Of a stretch of DNA of 64,000 nt, positions 8,514-18,463 are shown in pieces. Made by a program: the position numbers and the translations under genes. The DNA comes from Ruegeria atlantica. Lineage in GTDB: Bacteria; Pseudomonadota; Alphaproteobacteria; Rhodobacterales; Rhodobacteraceae. How positions within the stretch are numbered: the stretch's first letter is position 1; each line of letters starts with the position of its first letter. The DNA lies in contig WQBJ01000014.1 of NCBI GenBank assembly GCA_013032095.1, positions 52,948 to 116,947 of the forward strand, written 5' to 3'. Under the pieces are notes generated by a model, which had not been told where the DNA came from, ran no database searches, and saw nothing but the letters and a program-made list of their open reading frames with translations.

Positions 8514-8574
8514 CGTATTTCGGGCTTGTTCAAGAACACGGGTCTTTCATCTCTCACTTGATAGGTCAGAACTA

Positions 8575-8602
8575 TTGACATTAATGAGGTGATGCCTAGG
8601 CT
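8575..8602 (+). promoter_or_regulatory. candidate sigma-70 promoter of the aminotransferase gene
   Basis: TTGACA at 8575-8580, 16 bases, then TAGGCT at 8597-8602, about 27 bases before the ATG. The -35 is perfect, the -10 is weak, as expected for a regulated promoter. Confidence 0.4.
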
Positions 8603-8628
8603 GCGGTGTATGAATGCGGAGGGGACTC

Positions 8629-9828
8629 ATGTCGACGAAAGACCTGTTTGCTACGCGGACATCGCGGATGAAGGCGTCCGAGATACGCGAGTTGCTCAAG
8701 TTGCTGGACCAGCCGGGGATTATTTCCTTCGCTGGTGGCATTCCTGATCCGGCTCTGTTTCCGGCAGAAGGCTTCGCCACGGCATTTCAGAATGCGTTGG
8801 GGGCGGACAGCCAGGCGCAGGCGCTGCAGTATTCGGTCAGCGAGGGTTACGTTCCCCTGCGTGAATGGCTGGTCGACCACATGCGCCAGATCGGCATCGA
8901 ATGCGACCTCGACAACATCCTGATCACCTCGGGTTCGCAGCAGGCGCTAGACTATCTGGGCAAGCTCTACCTGTCGCCGGGCGATACCGCTCTGGTTGGT
9001 TGGCCGACCTATTTGGGTGCGCTGGCAGCGTTCAACGCTTATGAGCCGCGTTTTGACCGGCTAAGCATCAACGGCAACCGAAGGGCAGCGGAATATACTG
9101 CGGCCGCAGGCGAGGGGGCGGTTAAGTTTGCCTATCTCTCACCTGATTTCGCCAACCCCACCGGAGAGACCGTGGACCTACGCGGTCGTAAGGCTCTGCT
9201 GGACCTAGCCGAAGAGTTGAACTGCGCAGTGATCGAGGACGGGGCTTATCAGGCCCTGCGCTATGACGGAGAGGCGATCCCCCCGGTTCTGGCGCTGGAA
9301 CTGGCACGCAAGGGCTCGATCGAATCCTGTCGGACGATCTATTGCGGTAGTTTTTCAAAGACACTATCTCCGGGTTTGCGCGTCGGCTGGGTTGTGGCAG
9401 CCAAGCCGGTGATCTCGCAACTGGTGCTGATGAAACAGGCGGCCGATCTGCATTCGGCGACAATCAATCAGATGGCCATCAATGAAGTGGCGCGGGCCTG
9501 TTTCGACACGCATATCCCCATGCTGCGCCGCGTCTACGGTGCGCGTCGCGATGCCATGCTGGAGGCACTGAATGAACAAATGCCAGATGGTGTGGAATGG
9601 ACTAAACCTGAGGGCGGCATGTTCGTCTGGGTGACACTGCCCAAAGGCATGGACGGGGCTGACTTGCTGGCCCGCGCGCTGGAGACGGTCAAAGTCGCAT
9701 TCGTTCCCGGCGGGGCGTTCTTTCCAGACGAAACCGGAGCCAATACGATCCGGTTGAGCTTTTCCAACTCGGATGAAGCGACCATCCGCGAGGGTATTCG
9801 CCGGTTGGGAGAGGTCCTGCGCACCTGA
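8629..9828 (+). CDS. PLP-dependent aminotransferase, 2-aminoadipate/aromatic type (class I fold)
   Basis: A 399-residue fold-type I aminotransferase of the MocR-like/LysN subgroup, without the HTH domain. SFAGGIPDPALFP opens the protein, the PLP Lys is in SFSKTLSPGLRVGW (about 245-250), DFANPTGET and EDGAYQALRY hold the cofactor-binding Asn/Asp/Tyr. ATG 8629 has a strong GGAGGGG site; ATG 8614 lies upstream of that site and is rejected. Such enzymes transaminate 2-aminoadipate, branched or aromatic amino acids; substrate unresolved. Divergent from a FadR-type regulator. Confidence 0.87.
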   Translation: MSTKDLFATRTSRMKASEIRELLKLLDQPGIISFAGGIPDPALFPAEGFATAFQNALGADSQAQALQYSVSEGYVPLREWLVDHMRQIGIECDLDNILITSGSQQALDYLGKLYLSPGDTALVGWPTYLGALAAFNAYEPRFDRLSINGNRRAAEYTAAAGEGAVKFAYLSPDFANPTGETVDLRGRKALLDLAEELNCAVIEDGAYQALRYDGEAIPPVLALELARKGSIESCRTIYCGSFSKTLSPGLRVGWVVAAKPVISQLVLMKQAADLHSATINQMAINEVARACFDTHIPMLRRVYGARRDAMLEALNEQMPDGVEWTKPEGGMFVWVTLPKGMDGADLLARALETVKVAFVPGGAFFPDETGANTIRLSFSNSDEATIREGIRRLGEVLRT

Positions 9829-9873
9829 TCGCAGGAAAGGATCTGTTAACCATATTGCGGTAAAGCTGGCCGC

Positions 9874-10284
9874 ATGATCCGGTATCTGTTTTTCCTATCG
9901 GTGCTGGCTGCCTGTTCGGCCGGCACCACCTATTTTCGTGACTTGCCAGCCACTCGTGTGGCGGTTAATGGCAGCGTCTTTGACGTGCGTGTGCGCGGGG
10001 AATTGGCGGAGGCCGTGCGGGTCAACACACAATACGCGCCACGTCTTGGCCCGATCCGGGATCGGGCTGGGTTGGCGATGGCACAGGTTTCGGGTTGCCC
10101 AATTCTGGACGTGCTGGGCGATGCTGCAGTTACAGTCGGTGTCCTGGGCTGTGACCGTACAGCAGGGGAGCGTTTGTTGCTGACCTCTATCTCGACCCGA
10201 AACTATGAATGCATCGACTATGGCGTTTATGAGGACCTCGGCTCTGACTATGGCTATCAGGTTTTTGAGTGTACGCCGTACTGA
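9874..10284 (+). CDS. putative lipoprotein, unknown function
   Basis: A 136-residue protein with a short signal sequence ending LAACS, a lipobox. The mature part contains paired Cys (SGCPILD, GVLGCDRT, NYECIDY, VFECTPY) that may form disulfides. Not recognised beyond a likely Rhodobacteraceae-restricted conserved protein. It stands alone between the aminotransferase and smc on the same strand, about 140 bp before smc. Confidence 0.55.
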   Translation: MIRYLFFLSVLAACSAGTTYFRDLPATRVAVNGSVFDVRVRGELAEAVRVNTQYAPRLGPIRDRAGLAMAQVSGCPILDVLGDAAVTVGVLGCDRTAGERLLLTSISTRNYECIDYGVYEDLGSDYGYQVFECTPY

Positions 10285-10424
10285 AGTGCGCGTTTTCCTG
10301 CGCATTTCGGCAAGATATTGTGGATAAGTAGGGGTGATATCCCATATCCTGCGTAACTCCGTTGACTCAACCCCAATCCCTTGCGCAGACTTCAAAGACA
10401 CAGGAATCATAGGACCCGTCGCCT

Positions 10425-13400
10425 TTGCGCTTCAGCAAACTCAAACTCACCGGCTTTAAAAGCTTTGTTGATCCGACCGATCTGATTATCGCGGATGGGT
10501 TGACCGGCGTGGTGGGGCCGAATGGTTGCGGCAAGTCGAACCTTCTGGAAGCTTTGCGCTGGGTAATGGGTGAGAACCGCCCCAAATCCATGCGTGGCGG
10601 CGCAATGGAGGATGTGATCTTTGCCGGTGCGGCCACGCGTCCGGCTCGCAACTTCGCCGAAGTTGTCCTGACCATGGACAACTCGGAGCGCCTAGCCCCT
10701 TCAGGCTTTAATGACAGCGACCAGCTTGAAATCGTCCGCCGCATAACGCGCGACGTGGGCAGTGCCTACAAGACTAACGGCAAGGATGTGCGCGCGCGCG
10801 ATGTGCAGATGCTGTTCGCGGATGCTTCGACCGGGGCTCATTCGCCTGCGCTGGTGGGACAGAACCGGATTGCCGAGCTTATCAACGCCAAACCGCGCGC
10901 CCGTCGTCGTATTTTGGAAGAGGCCGCAGGGATTTCGGGGCTCTATCAGCGTCGGCACGAGGCCGAGCTGAAACTCAAAGGCACCGAAGCCAACCTGACC
11001 CGCGTCGACGATGTGTTAGAGCAGTTGGGTACGCAGCTGGCACAACTTGCGCGTCAGGCCCGTCAGGCCGCGCGCTATCGCGAGATTGGTGAACAACTAC
11101 GGCAGGCCGAGGGAATGTTGCTCTATCGCCGCTGGAAAGAGGCCGACATGGCCCGCCAACAGGCGGAAGAGAAGCTGCGTGAGCGGATCACCGAAGCGTC
11201 CCGCGCTGAGGCCGAGGCCCGCGCGGCCGCTGCCAAGCGCGCTGAGATCGAAGAGACGCTCCCGCCTCTGCGCGAAGAAGAGGCCATCGCCGCCGCGGTC
11301 CTGCAACGCCAGCAAGTGCAGCGTGACCAATTAGCGGATCAGGAGACTCGCGCCCGCCAGACCATCGAAACCCTGACCAACCGTATCCAGCAGTTGGGCA
11401 ACGACATCGAGCGCGAGGCGGGCCTGAACCGCGATGCGGGCCAGATGATCGAACGACTGGAGTGGGAAGCGCGCGAGCTGACCAAAGCTGCTGAGGGGCA
11501 CGACGACAAGGTGGCCGAAGCCGCCGAGGTTGCTCGAGAAGCTGCAGCTGTACTGCAGGATCGCGAAGATCACCTTTCACAGGAAACCGAGGATATGGCT
11601 CGTCTAGTGGCTCGACACCAGTCGGCGCAACGCTTGGTCGAAGACAGCCGCAAGACGCTGGCCCGGTCTGAGGGTGAAGAAGAAAAGGCGCGTGCGGCCG
11701 TAGCAGAAGCCAAAACAGCCCTGACCCACGCCAGCGAGACATTCGAGACCGCGCAAGAGAGTGAGGGAGAAGCCCGCGAAGCCGCTGAGGCGGCTGAAGA
11801 GGCGCTGGCCGCTGCAGACGAGTTGCGCAATGATACGCAAGCGCGCGAGGCCGAGGCCCGGGCGCAACGATCTGAAGCCGAGGGTGAATTGGGCGCGATC
11901 CGCGCGGAAACCTCCGCTCTGGCCAAGTTGGTTGAACGCGATACCGCAGAAGGCGGGCAAGTGCTCGATATGCTGCGTGTTGCGCCGGGTTATGAAAAGG
12001 CGTTGGGTGCAGCTTTGGCCGATGACCTGCGCGCACCGCTAGTCGAAGGGGACGGTCCCTCGGGCTGGGTTCCGGTGGACGGCTATGACAGCGATCAACC
12101 ATTGCCTGATGGGGCAGAGCCATTGGCGCTGCATGTCTCCGGGCCGGATCGCCTGAGCCGCCGCATAGCGCAAATTGGATTGGTAGGCGCAGATCAGGGC
12201 GCGCGGCTACAGGCCTCGTTGAAACCGGGCCAGAGATTGGTATCGCGATCCGGTGACTTGTGGCGCTGGGACGGGTTCCGCGCCTGGGCCGAGGATGCAC
12301 CGAGCGCTGCCGCCCTGCGGTTGGAACAGCTCAACAAGCTTGAAGCCCTGAAACAGGAACTCACACGTGCAGAGGCTCAAGCCGGCGGTGCCCGCGCGGC
12401 GCATGAGGCGTTGTCGCAGCAATTGGCTGATGTCACCGAAGCTGACCGCCGTGCACGCGAGGCCCGCCGGGCTGCTGATCAGCGCATGGCCGAGTCAGCA
12501 CGCCAGCTAAGCCGGGCTGAGGCCGATCGCAATCTGGCGCAGGGCAAGCTTGAAACACTGACCCTCGCCGTAGATCGCCATAAAGAAGACGCCATGTCCG
12601 CCCGTGCCCAGTTGCGCGAAGCCGAAGGTGCGCTGGCAAGCTTGGGCAATCTCGACAGTGCCCGCGCGCAGGTTGAGGATATCAAGCAGACCGTCGAGGC
12701 CGCGCGGATCACCATGCTGACCCACCGTTCGACCCATGACGAATTGCGGCGAGAGGGTGAGGCGCGGACACGTCGCTCGCAAGAAGTGACAAAAGATCTT
12801 AGCGGGTGGCGGCACCGTTTGGAAAGTGCAGAAAAGCGGATTTCTGAACTGGCTGAGCGCAAGGAAAGCTCGGAAGAAGAACTGACCGAGGCCATGGCGG
12901 CCCCCGGCGAAATCGCTGAAGCTCGCGAAGAACTGAACGAGCTGATCGAAGCCGCTGAGACCCGCCGCGCCGAGGCAGCCGACAAGCTTGCCGAGGCCGA
13001 AACCCAGCAGCGCGAGGTCGTGCTAGCAGAACGCGACGCCGAGCGGCTTGCCTCGGAAGCGCGTGAATCACGTGCGGCGGCTGAAGCGCGCTGTGATGCC
13101 GCGAAGGAAAGTGTGACCGCGGCGGCCGAACGCATTGCCGAGGATCAGCAGCTGACCCCGAACCAGCTGCTGAATCAACTGGATGTGAACCCCGACCAGA
13201 TGCCTGCTGCCGATGCGCTTGAAGCCGAGGTCAACCGCCACAAGCGTCAGCGTGACGCGATGGGTGCGGTGAACCTGCGTGCCGAGGAAGATGCCAAGGA
13301 AGTTCAAGAAGAATTCGACACGCTGAACAGCGAAAAGGCCGACCTGGAAGAGGCGATCAAGGCTTTGCGCAGTGGTATCGCCAGTCTCAACCGTGAAGGG

Positions 13401-13880
13401 CGTGAGCGACTTCTGACCGCGTTCGAACAGGTGAATTCAAACTTCGCGATGCTGTTCAAACATCTCTTTGGCGGCGGTGAGGCCAATCTGGTGATGGTCG
13501 AAAGCGACGACCCGCTGGACGCAGGGCTTGAGATCATGTGCCAACCTCCAGGCAAGAAGCTGTCCACCCTCAGCCTGTTGTCGGGTGGTGAACAGACCTT
13601 GACGGCGACGGCGTTGATCTTTGGTGTCTTCCTCGCCAATCCGGCGCCGATCTGTGTGCTGGACGAGGTCGACGCACCTCTGGACGATGCAAACGTCACC
13701 CGTTTCTGCGACCTGCTTGACGAAATGTGCCGCCAGACTGATACGCGCTTCCTGATCATCACCCACCATGCTGTGACGATGGCGCGGATGGATCGTTTGT
13801 TTGGTGTGACCATGCAGGAGCAGGGTGTCAGTCAGCTGGTATCGGTCGACCTGAAAAAGGCCGAGCAGATGGTCGCTTGA
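10425..13880 (+). CDS. smc: chromosome segregation ATPase SMC
   Basis: An 1151-residue SMC. N-terminal head with Walker A GPNGCGKSNLLEALRWVMGE (about 32-51), two very long Ala/Glu/Arg-rich coiled coils separated by a hinge (about 500-640), and the C-terminal head with signature LSLLSGGEQTLTATAL and Walker B ICVLDEVDAPLDD. It works with ScpA/ScpB to load at parS and compact and separate sister chromosomes. The start is a TTG at 10425, giving the conserved beginning MRFSKLKLTGFKSF; there is no ATG or GTG that fits. No scp gene is nearby. Confidence 0.97.
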   Translation: MRFSKLKLTGFKSFVDPTDLIIADGLTGVVGPNGCGKSNLLEALRWVMGENRPKSMRGGAMEDVIFAGAATRPARNFAEVVLTMDNSERLAPSGFNDSDQLEIVRRITRDVGSAYKTNGKDVRARDVQMLFADASTGAHSPALVGQNRIAELINAKPRARRRILEEAAGISGLYQRRHEAELKLKGTEANLTRVDDVLEQLGTQLAQLARQARQAARYREIGEQLRQAEGMLLYRRWKEADMARQQAEEKLRERITEASRAEAEARAAAAKRAEIEETLPPLREEEAIAAAVLQRQQVQRDQLADQETRARQTIETLTNRIQQLGNDIEREAGLNRDAGQMIERLEWEARELTKAAEGHDDKVAEAAEVAREAAAVLQDREDHLSQETEDMARLVARHQSAQRLVEDSRKTLARSEGEEEKARAAVAEAKTALTHASETFETAQESEGEAREAAEAAEEALAAADELRNDTQAREAEARAQRSEAEGELGAIRAETSALAKLVERDTAEGGQVLDMLRVAPGYEKALGAALADDLRAPLVEGDGPSGWVPVDGYDSDQPLPDGAEPLALHVSGPDRLSRRIAQIGLVGADQGARLQASLKPGQRLVSRSGDLWRWDGFRAWAEDAPSAAALRLEQLNKLEALKQELTRAEAQAGGARAAHEALSQQLADVTEADRRAREARRAADQRMAESARQLSRAEADRNLAQGKLETLTLAVDRHKEDAMSARAQLREAEGALASLGNLDSARAQVEDIKQTVEAARITMLTHRSTHDELRREGEARTRRSQEVTKDLSGWRHRLESAEKRISELAERKESSEEELTEAMAAPGEIAEAREELNELIEAAETRRAEAADKLAEAETQQREVVLAERDAERLASEARESRAAAEARCDAAKESVTAAAERIAEDQQLTPNQLLNQLDVNPDQMPAADALEAEVNRHKRQRDAMGAVNLRAEEDAKEVQEEFDTLNSEKADLEEAIKALRSGIASLNREGRERLLTAFEQVNSNFAMLFKHLFGGGEANLVMVESDDPLDAGLEIMCQPPGKKLSTLSLLSGGEQTLTATALIFGVFLANPAPICVLDEVDAPLDDANVTRFCDLLDEMCRQTDTRFLIITHHAVTMARMDRLFGVTMQEQGVSQLVSVDLKKAEQMVA

Positions 13881-13934
13881 CCCATCACCGCAACGTTATG
13901 CCTGTTTCAGAGCCATTCGAGTTAGGGTGGCTGT

Positions 13935-14285
13935 ATGAAGCGACTTTTGTTCCTGGCCTTTCTGACCGCGGGTTCAGCTTGGGCCGCAGAATGGCCAATC
14001 AAACCCGGTGATGTGCCGCTGACGCCTGCGGAACTGGACGCGCTGGCAGGGCGCACGCTGACGTTCTACGATGATGGTCAGTCGAAATTCTCGGCAGGCG
14101 GGGCGTATTCTTATACCTATGCCAGCGGAGAATCCGCGTTTGGCACTTATTCGATTGCCGAGGATGGCAGCGTCTGCATTCAGTATAGAAACGGGTTTAA
14201 TCGTTGCGATCTGTATGTACGCAGTGGCGAACGTTTGATCCTGATTGACAAGAAGGGGCACCGTTACCCGGTGCGGCCCGACTGA
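13935..14285 (+). CDS. secreted hypothetical protein
   Basis: A 116-residue protein with a clear cleavable signal (LLFLAFLTAGSAWAAEW). The mature part looks beta-rich: LAGRTLTFYDDG, GGAYSYTYASGE, GTYSIAEDGSVCIQY and NRCDLYVRSGERLILID. The pattern of a 'growing' string with two Cys and a final RYPV resembles small periplasmic barrel proteins (DUF995-like), but I cannot assign a family. Monocistronic, 54 bp after smc. Confidence 0.6.
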   Translation: MKRLLFLAFLTAGSAWAAEWPIKPGDVPLTPAELDALAGRTLTFYDDGQSKFSAGGAYSYTYASGESAFGTYSIAEDGSVCIQYRNGFNRCDLYVRSGERLILIDKKGHRYPVRPD

Positions 14286-14431
14286 AGTCACGCTTTCTTA
14301 ACGGTATGTCTCGCTGCAGGTCTTTTTCCGGCGGATTACAGCATAATGTTTCAGATTTGATTGCAGCACATTAAAATCACGGAAGACTACACCCTAAACC
14401 AACAGCAACAATCCATCAGTGGAGAAGTCAA

Positions 14432-14869
14432 GTGAGCGACGAAACCGAAAAAAATCTGGCCCTTGGTAAACAGCGCAGCTCACACGGTCGTCAGCAGGAA
14501 GAGGGCGTTCTCGTGATCCGCACCGTAGCGATGCCTGCGGATACGAATCCGTCCGGTGATATTTTCGGAGGTTGGCTGATGTCGCAAATGGACCTTGCTG
14601 CGGGGAATATGGCGGGCCGGGTCTCGCAAGGGCGCGGGGCTACGGTTGCGGTTGAAGCGATGCAGTTCTTGCGCCCGGTCAAGGTGGGGGACGAGGTGAC
14701 CCTTTATGCAACCTTGCGCAAGGTCGGGCACACTTCCATACGCATCCATGTCGATGCGTGGGCGCGTCCGAGATATTCCGACAAGGCGCAAAAGGTCACG
14801 GATGCGGATTTCGTGTTTGTCGCTCTGGATGACGAGGGCGCGCCACGGCCTGTCTTCGCAGACATGTAA
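14432..14869 (+). CDS. acyl-CoA thioesterase, YciA/hotdog family
   Basis: A 145-residue single hotdog domain. Diagnostic segments: MPADTNPSGDIFGGWLMSQMD (split around the catalytic Asn/Asp), VEAMQFLRPVKVGDEVTLYA and ITVDAWAR-like IHVDAWAR. These enzymes are hexameric and hydrolyse a broad range of acyl-CoAs, protecting CoA pools. GTG 14432 is the only good start, with GGAGAAG nine bases upstream. It stands alone. Confidence 0.85.
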   Translation: MSDETEKNLALGKQRSSHGRQQEEGVLVIRTVAMPADTNPSGDIFGGWLMSQMDLAAGNMAGRVSQGRGATVAVEAMQFLRPVKVGDEVTLYATLRKVGHTSIRIHVDAWARPRYSDKAQKVTDADFVFVALDDEGAPRPVFADM

Positions 14870-14903
14870 CGCCTAGTCCGGCGACCAATGGGTGCAGCAT
14901 CAA

Positions 14904-15029
14904 CTATTCGAACTGGAGTGCGAATTTCGCGGTTAAGACATTTGTGAGCGCAGCGGCGAAGCCCATGTTGAAGCCAGCGTTTGCCGTCCGGTTCAAGTAT
15001 TCATCCTGGGCTTTGGTGTTGTTTTGCAT
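14904..15029 (-). CDS. possible small ORF or gene remnant (41 aa)
   Basis: Starts MQNNTKAQDEYLNRTANAG and continues as an amphipathic Ala/Asn-rich stretch ending FALQFE. Composition is protein-like, but there is no clear ribosome site and the frame is closed just upstream by a stop. Function unknown. It may be the end of a broken gene whose earlier part lies at 15141-15254. Confidence 0.22.
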   Translation of the reverse strand: MQNNTKAQDEYLNRTANAGFNMGFAAALTNVLTAKFALQFE

Positions 15030-15140
15030 TCAGGATGCGCTTGTGCTTCCAACTTCGGTTGATGCGGTTTTCAGTCCAAGTCTGGCGGTGGGCAATACGG
15101 CGTTGTCGAAGGCCCTCAGAAGCTTTGCCTATTCACGCTC

Positions 15141-15254
15141 TTAGATTGTCGGTTCGGCGCCAAAGCTAATCATGGCCAGAAGGGCCGCGAATCCAAACAG
15201 ATCAATGATAGAGAAAATCCATCTAACCCGACCGCTAAGAGCATGTTTTTCCAA
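15141..15254 (-). CDS. possible small membrane ORF or gene remnant (37 aa)
   Basis: TTG-started 37-codon frame with a basic N-terminus (EKHALSGRVRW) and one hydrophobic helix (IFSIIDLFGFAALLAMI), the layout of a single-span small membrane protein. No good ribosome site is seen and the TTG follows directly on an in-frame stop, so this may be a remnant rather than a gene. Confidence 0.25.
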   Translation of the reverse strand: MEKHALSGRVRWIFSIIDLFGFAALLAMISFGAEPTI

Positions 15255-15307
15255 CTATTCTAAAAAAGTTGAATTTAGCTGTTAACGGAATGTGGCATAG
15301 GGTTGAT

Positions 15308-16483
15308 CTACAGCTTATTCAGAAGTTCAGCCGTCGGCCATGCATCTGCAGGTAGTCCAAGGCGAGCCTGCTCGGCCTGAACCGCGGCCCGTGTTCCTGC
15401 CCCTAAAATACCGTCGATTTTGCCAACGTCATAGCCACGCGCCTGCAATTTGCTTTGCAGTTGTCTCATTTGCGCTCCTGACAGCCCGGGCGCTGGGTTG
15501 CCTGCGTTGTAAATCTGGGCGCCCTCAAGCCTTGTCCCGAAATAAGCGGCGGTCAGAACATAGACAAAACTCTGGTTCCATTCGAAATAAACGTCAAAAT
15601 TTGGATACGCCAGAAAGGCTGGGCCATTGCGCCCTTGCGGTAATATCAGCGAAGCGGGCAGGTCTGCTAGATCTCCGTTTCGGGCCTGAATCCCCATCCC
15701 TTGCCAATCTGATATCGGGCGCGGTTTGCCGGGGCCGGACAAAGACCAATCCATTTGCGCGGGCACCGTCACCTCTTGCAGCCACGGCTGGCCCGCTTGC
15801 CAGCCCAGATGCGACAACATCTTGGCCCCCGACAGCAGAGCATCGGGTGCCGAGGTTTTCAATGAGACTTTGCCATCGCCATCTCCGTCGACCCCGTTTT
15901 CAAGAATGTCACGAGGCAGCATTTGGACCATGCCGATCTCTCCGGCCCAAGCACCTGTGGTGCGTGAGGGATCGAAATTGCCTTGGCTGTAAAGCTCAAT
16001 GGCCGCGAAGATTTGCGGTCGGAACAACTCGGGTCGACGGCAGTCATGGGCCAACGTCACCAGCGCGTTGCGGGTGTTGAAATCGCCCTGAAAGGCGCCG
16101 TAGTCGGTCTCGAACGCCCAGAAGGCCAGAAGAACCCCGCGCGAGACGCCATATTCGGCCTCGACCCGATCGAACACCGCGTCGTATTTGCGCGACATGG
16201 CTTGGCCGCGTTCGATCCGATTTTGCGAGATCAGGTGGCGAGAAAAGTCGATGAAAGGTTTCTGGAAGACACCTTGCGCGCGGTCGGCTTTCAGTACAGC
16301 GCCGTCTTGTTGCACGCCTTTGAAGAATGCGTTGACGGTGGCTTTGTCGAACCCCTGTTGCACAGCCTCTGCCTTCAACCCTTTGACGAAGGAGTTGAAC
16401 CCGCCGCCACATTGGGCCAAGGCGGGAGAGGCGAATAGGGCGACGGCGACAAGACCGGGAAGAAAGCGCATGAACGGGTCCAT
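15308..16483 (-). CDS. lytic murein transglycosylase (MltB type) with C-terminal peptidoglycan-binding domain
   Basis: About 391 residues: signal peptide (FLPGLVAVALFASPALAQ), an SLT/MltB catalytic domain with the Glu in LLAFWAFETDYGAFQGD, and a PG_binding_1 domain at the C-terminus (LQSKLQARGYDVGKIDGILG). The enzyme cleaves glycan strands to 1,6-anhydro ends in the periplasm during wall turnover. ATG 16483 overlaps the TGA of cobD (TGATG) and suggests coupling; the ATG at 16471 would also give a good signal peptide. Coupling to a cobalamin gene is odd functionally and probably only reflects compact spacing. Confidence 0.88.
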   Translation of the reverse strand: MDPFMRFLPGLVAVALFASPALAQCGGGFNSFVKGLKAEAVQQGFDKATVNAFFKGVQQDGAVLKADRAQGVFQKPFIDFSRHLISQNRIERGQAMSRKYDAVFDRVEAEYGVSRGVLLAFWAFETDYGAFQGDFNTRNALVTLAHDCRRPELFRPQIFAAIELYSQGNFDPSRTTGAWAGEIGMVQMLPRDILENGVDGDGDGKVSLKTSAPDALLSGAKMLSHLGWQAGQPWLQEVTVPAQMDWSLSGPGKPRPISDWQGMGIQARNGDLADLPASLILPQGRNGPAFLAYPNFDVYFEWNQSFVYVLTAAYFGTRLEGAQIYNAGNPAPGLSGAQMRQLQSKLQARGYDVGKIDGILGAGTRAAVQAEQARLGLPADAWPTAELLNKL

Positions 16484-17403
16484 CAGATTATAAAGCTGAC
16501 CCCAACCCACACCGACAGAATGCTAAGTGCAAGCCCCCAAACGGTCCATAGCATGTCACATGCGCGGAAAACCTCCGGCGCACCGATTTCGCGCGGAGCA
16601 TTGCCGTTCACCCAAGCAAGATCACGGAGCTGTCCGTCATAGCTGCGCGGACCCGCAAGCGCCACGTTCAGAGCGCGCGCCATGGCGGCCTCGGGCCAAC
16701 CGGCGTTGGGAGAGATATGGCGGCGCGCATCCGCTACCATCTCGGACCAGCGCGCCCACTGCCCGGATAGCGCAACGATCATTACGCAGGTCAGGCGTGC
16801 GGGGATCAGGTTTAGAAAATCGTCCAGACGTGCGGCGGCCCAGCCGAAGTCACGATATTTTTCGGTGCGGTAGCCGATCATACTGTCAGCCGTATTAATG
16901 GCTTTGTACACGAGCAATCCAGGCACACCCGCGATCAGAAACCAAAAAGCGGGTGCGATGACCCCATCGCTGAGGTTCTCAGCGGCGCTTTCGATTGCCG
17001 ATCTGGCGACCTGAGCCTCGGTCATGTCGCGCGTGTCGCGAGAGACAATCATCGCCACATTAGTCCGCCCTTCGGTCAATGAGGTGCGCAACCCGTCACC
17101 CACGTCGCGCACATGCGTTACCAGCGATTTCTGTGCCAGCAATATGGCGCAAATGATAATCTCGACCACCGGCCCCAATAGCGACAGCACACGCCCGAGG
17201 GTCAATGAACCAATCACCAGCACCAACACTACGGTAAGACCTTTCAACCGTCGCTGCGCCCCGTGGTTCAGGCGCTTGTCCAGCCACCCGATCACGTTGC
17301 CTATCATCACGGCGGGATGACGAACCCGCGACCACAGCCAGTCAGGCTCGCCGAGTGCCGCGTCCAGGCTCATGGCGCAAATCAGCAGGAATGTGGTGCT
17401 CAC
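16483..17403 (-). CDS. cobD: adenosylcobinamide-phosphate synthase
   Basis: A 306-residue polytopic membrane protein of the CbiB/CobD family. Diagnostic: [23 protein letters not shown], the SRDTRDM segment and the [23 protein letters not shown] stretch. It attaches the aminopropanol (phosphate) arm to adenosylcobyric acid. GTG 17403 overlaps the TGA of the upstream threonine-phosphate decarboxylase (GTGA) and gives the normal length; an upstream ATG at 17520 would lie inside that gene. No cobalamin riboswitch is seen before the pair. In Salmonella nomenclature this is cbiB. Confidence 0.92.
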   Translation of the reverse strand: MSTTFLLICAMSLDAALGEPDWLWSRVRHPAVMIGNVIGWLDKRLNHGAQRRLKGLTVVLVLVIGSLTLGRVLSLLGPVVEIIICAILLAQKSLVTHVRDVGDGLRTSLTEGRTNVAMIVSRDTRDMTEAQVARSAIESAAENLSDGVIAPAFWFLIAGVPGLLVYKAINTADSMIGYRTEKYRDFGWAAARLDDFLNLIPARLTCVMIVALSGQWARWSEMVADARRHISPNAGWPEAAMARALNVALAGPRSYDGQLRDLAWVNGNAPREIGAPEVFRACDMLWTVWGLALSILSVWVGVSFII

Positions 17404-18365
17404 AAAGCGGCCTCCAACCTGTTCCAGCCACCCGCAGGGGGTAGGCCCAGACGCAGATAGGTTCGCGAATAGGGAAAGACCCGGCTCCAGATATGGGCGC
17501 AGGCCAAACGGTCTTGCCATGCGGCGGCATCATCGACTTCATACAGCCGGAATAGAGTGGTTCCGCCCACAAGGCTGGCGCCATTGGTAGTCAGAAGGTT
17601 GTCCATCCGGTCTGCTTCCAAGCTTAGGCGCTGGCGTGTATCGTTCGCCCAGCAAGCGTCTCGCAGGGCTTTTTCTCCAATCCGCAGCGCGGGGCCAGAG
17701 ACACTCCACGGCCCGGTCAGATCGTTGAGCCGAGCGATCAGGTCGGGATGACCGATGGCAAAACCCAGTCTCAGGCCGGCCAGTCCCCAGAATTTACCAA
17801 AGCTCTTCAAGATGACCACGCCAGGCTGATTGGCGAGGTGAATCAGAGACATTTCTGGACTGACATCGCAAAAGCTCTCGTCGATCACGGTCAGCGGAGC
17901 GTTGGCATCTGCTTCCTGCCAGACTCGGCCGTCCGGATTGTTCGGGTGCACGATGACACGGGCTTCGGCTGGGCCATTGGGTTGAACAGACCAGCCTTGG
18001 GCCACAAAGGCGGCGGCGTGTTCATTGTAGGTTGGCGTAGTGATCTGCACCCGGGTTGCCGCGGCGAGTGTGGGAATACGAGCAATAACAGCAGACGCGC
18101 CGGGTGCGGGCAGGATCGCCGCCTCCTCTGGCACGGACCAGAACCGGCGCGCGGCATCTGTCAGCCGTTCAAACGCGCCGTGATCGGGCAATTCCGTCCA
18201 GTCTGAAGGGGTCAGCCCCGAAACCTCAAAAGGATGCGGGTTGATGCCGGTCGACAGATCAATCCAGTCATCGCGTGATCCGCCGTAGGTCGCGATGGCC
18301 CCGTCGAGCCCTCCGCCGTGGTCGCGCGCGGCGCGAGGGTTTAAGTTTTCGTCATGGCTCGCCAT
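17400..18365 (-). CDS. cobC: threonine-phosphate decarboxylase
   Basis: A 321-residue PLP enzyme of fold type I. The cofactor Lys is in [28 protein letters not shown] and [10 protein letters not shown] are family segments. It makes (R)-1-amino-2-propanol phosphate from L-threonine phosphate, the substrate of the next gene's product, so the two genes form a two-step unit of cobalamin lower-loop assembly. ATG 18365 is preferred to TTG 18404. Called cobD in Salmonella and cobC in the Pseudomonas scheme. Confidence 0.9.
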   Translation of the reverse strand: MASHDENLNPRAARDHGGGLDGAIATYGGSRDDWIDLSTGINPHPFEVSGLTPSDWTELPDHGAFERLTDAARRFWSVPEEAAILPAPGASAVIARIPTLAAATRVQITTPTYNEHAAAFVAQGWSVQPNGPAEARVIVHPNNPDGRVWQEADANAPLTVIDESFCDVSPEMSLIHLANQPGVVILKSFGKFWGLAGLRLGFAIGHPDLIARLNDLTGPWSVSGPALRIGEKALRDACWANDTRQRLSLEADRMDNLLTTNGASLVGGTTLFRLYEVDDAAAWQDRLACAHIWSRVFPYSRTYLRLGLPPAGGWNRLEAAL

Positions 18366-18463
18366 CGGATTCTCGTCGGAATTGCCTATTTGAGCCCGTA
18401 TCAAGCGGATTTTCGCCGTTTACACAAGCAAATCTGCAGGATGTGGGGCCAGGACAGGCGGCG

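Larger units (their letters stand above)
14870..15307. other. 438 bp gap with two short gene-like minus-strand frames
   Basis: No standard-length gene is supported. On the minus strand two short frames read like protein: 15141-15254 (37 codons, TTG start, one hydrophobic helix) and 14904-15029 (41 codons). They are in different frames with stops between, so they could be two small genes or fragments of one decayed gene. See the separate entries. The rest is AT-richer than its surroundings and holds no repeat or terminator that I can see. Confidence 0.5.

Noticed and set aside
11188..12300. 370-codon minus-strand frame inside smc
   Set aside because: Antisense to the highly biased smc coiled-coil codons; the product is Arg/Pro-rich with no recognisable domain.
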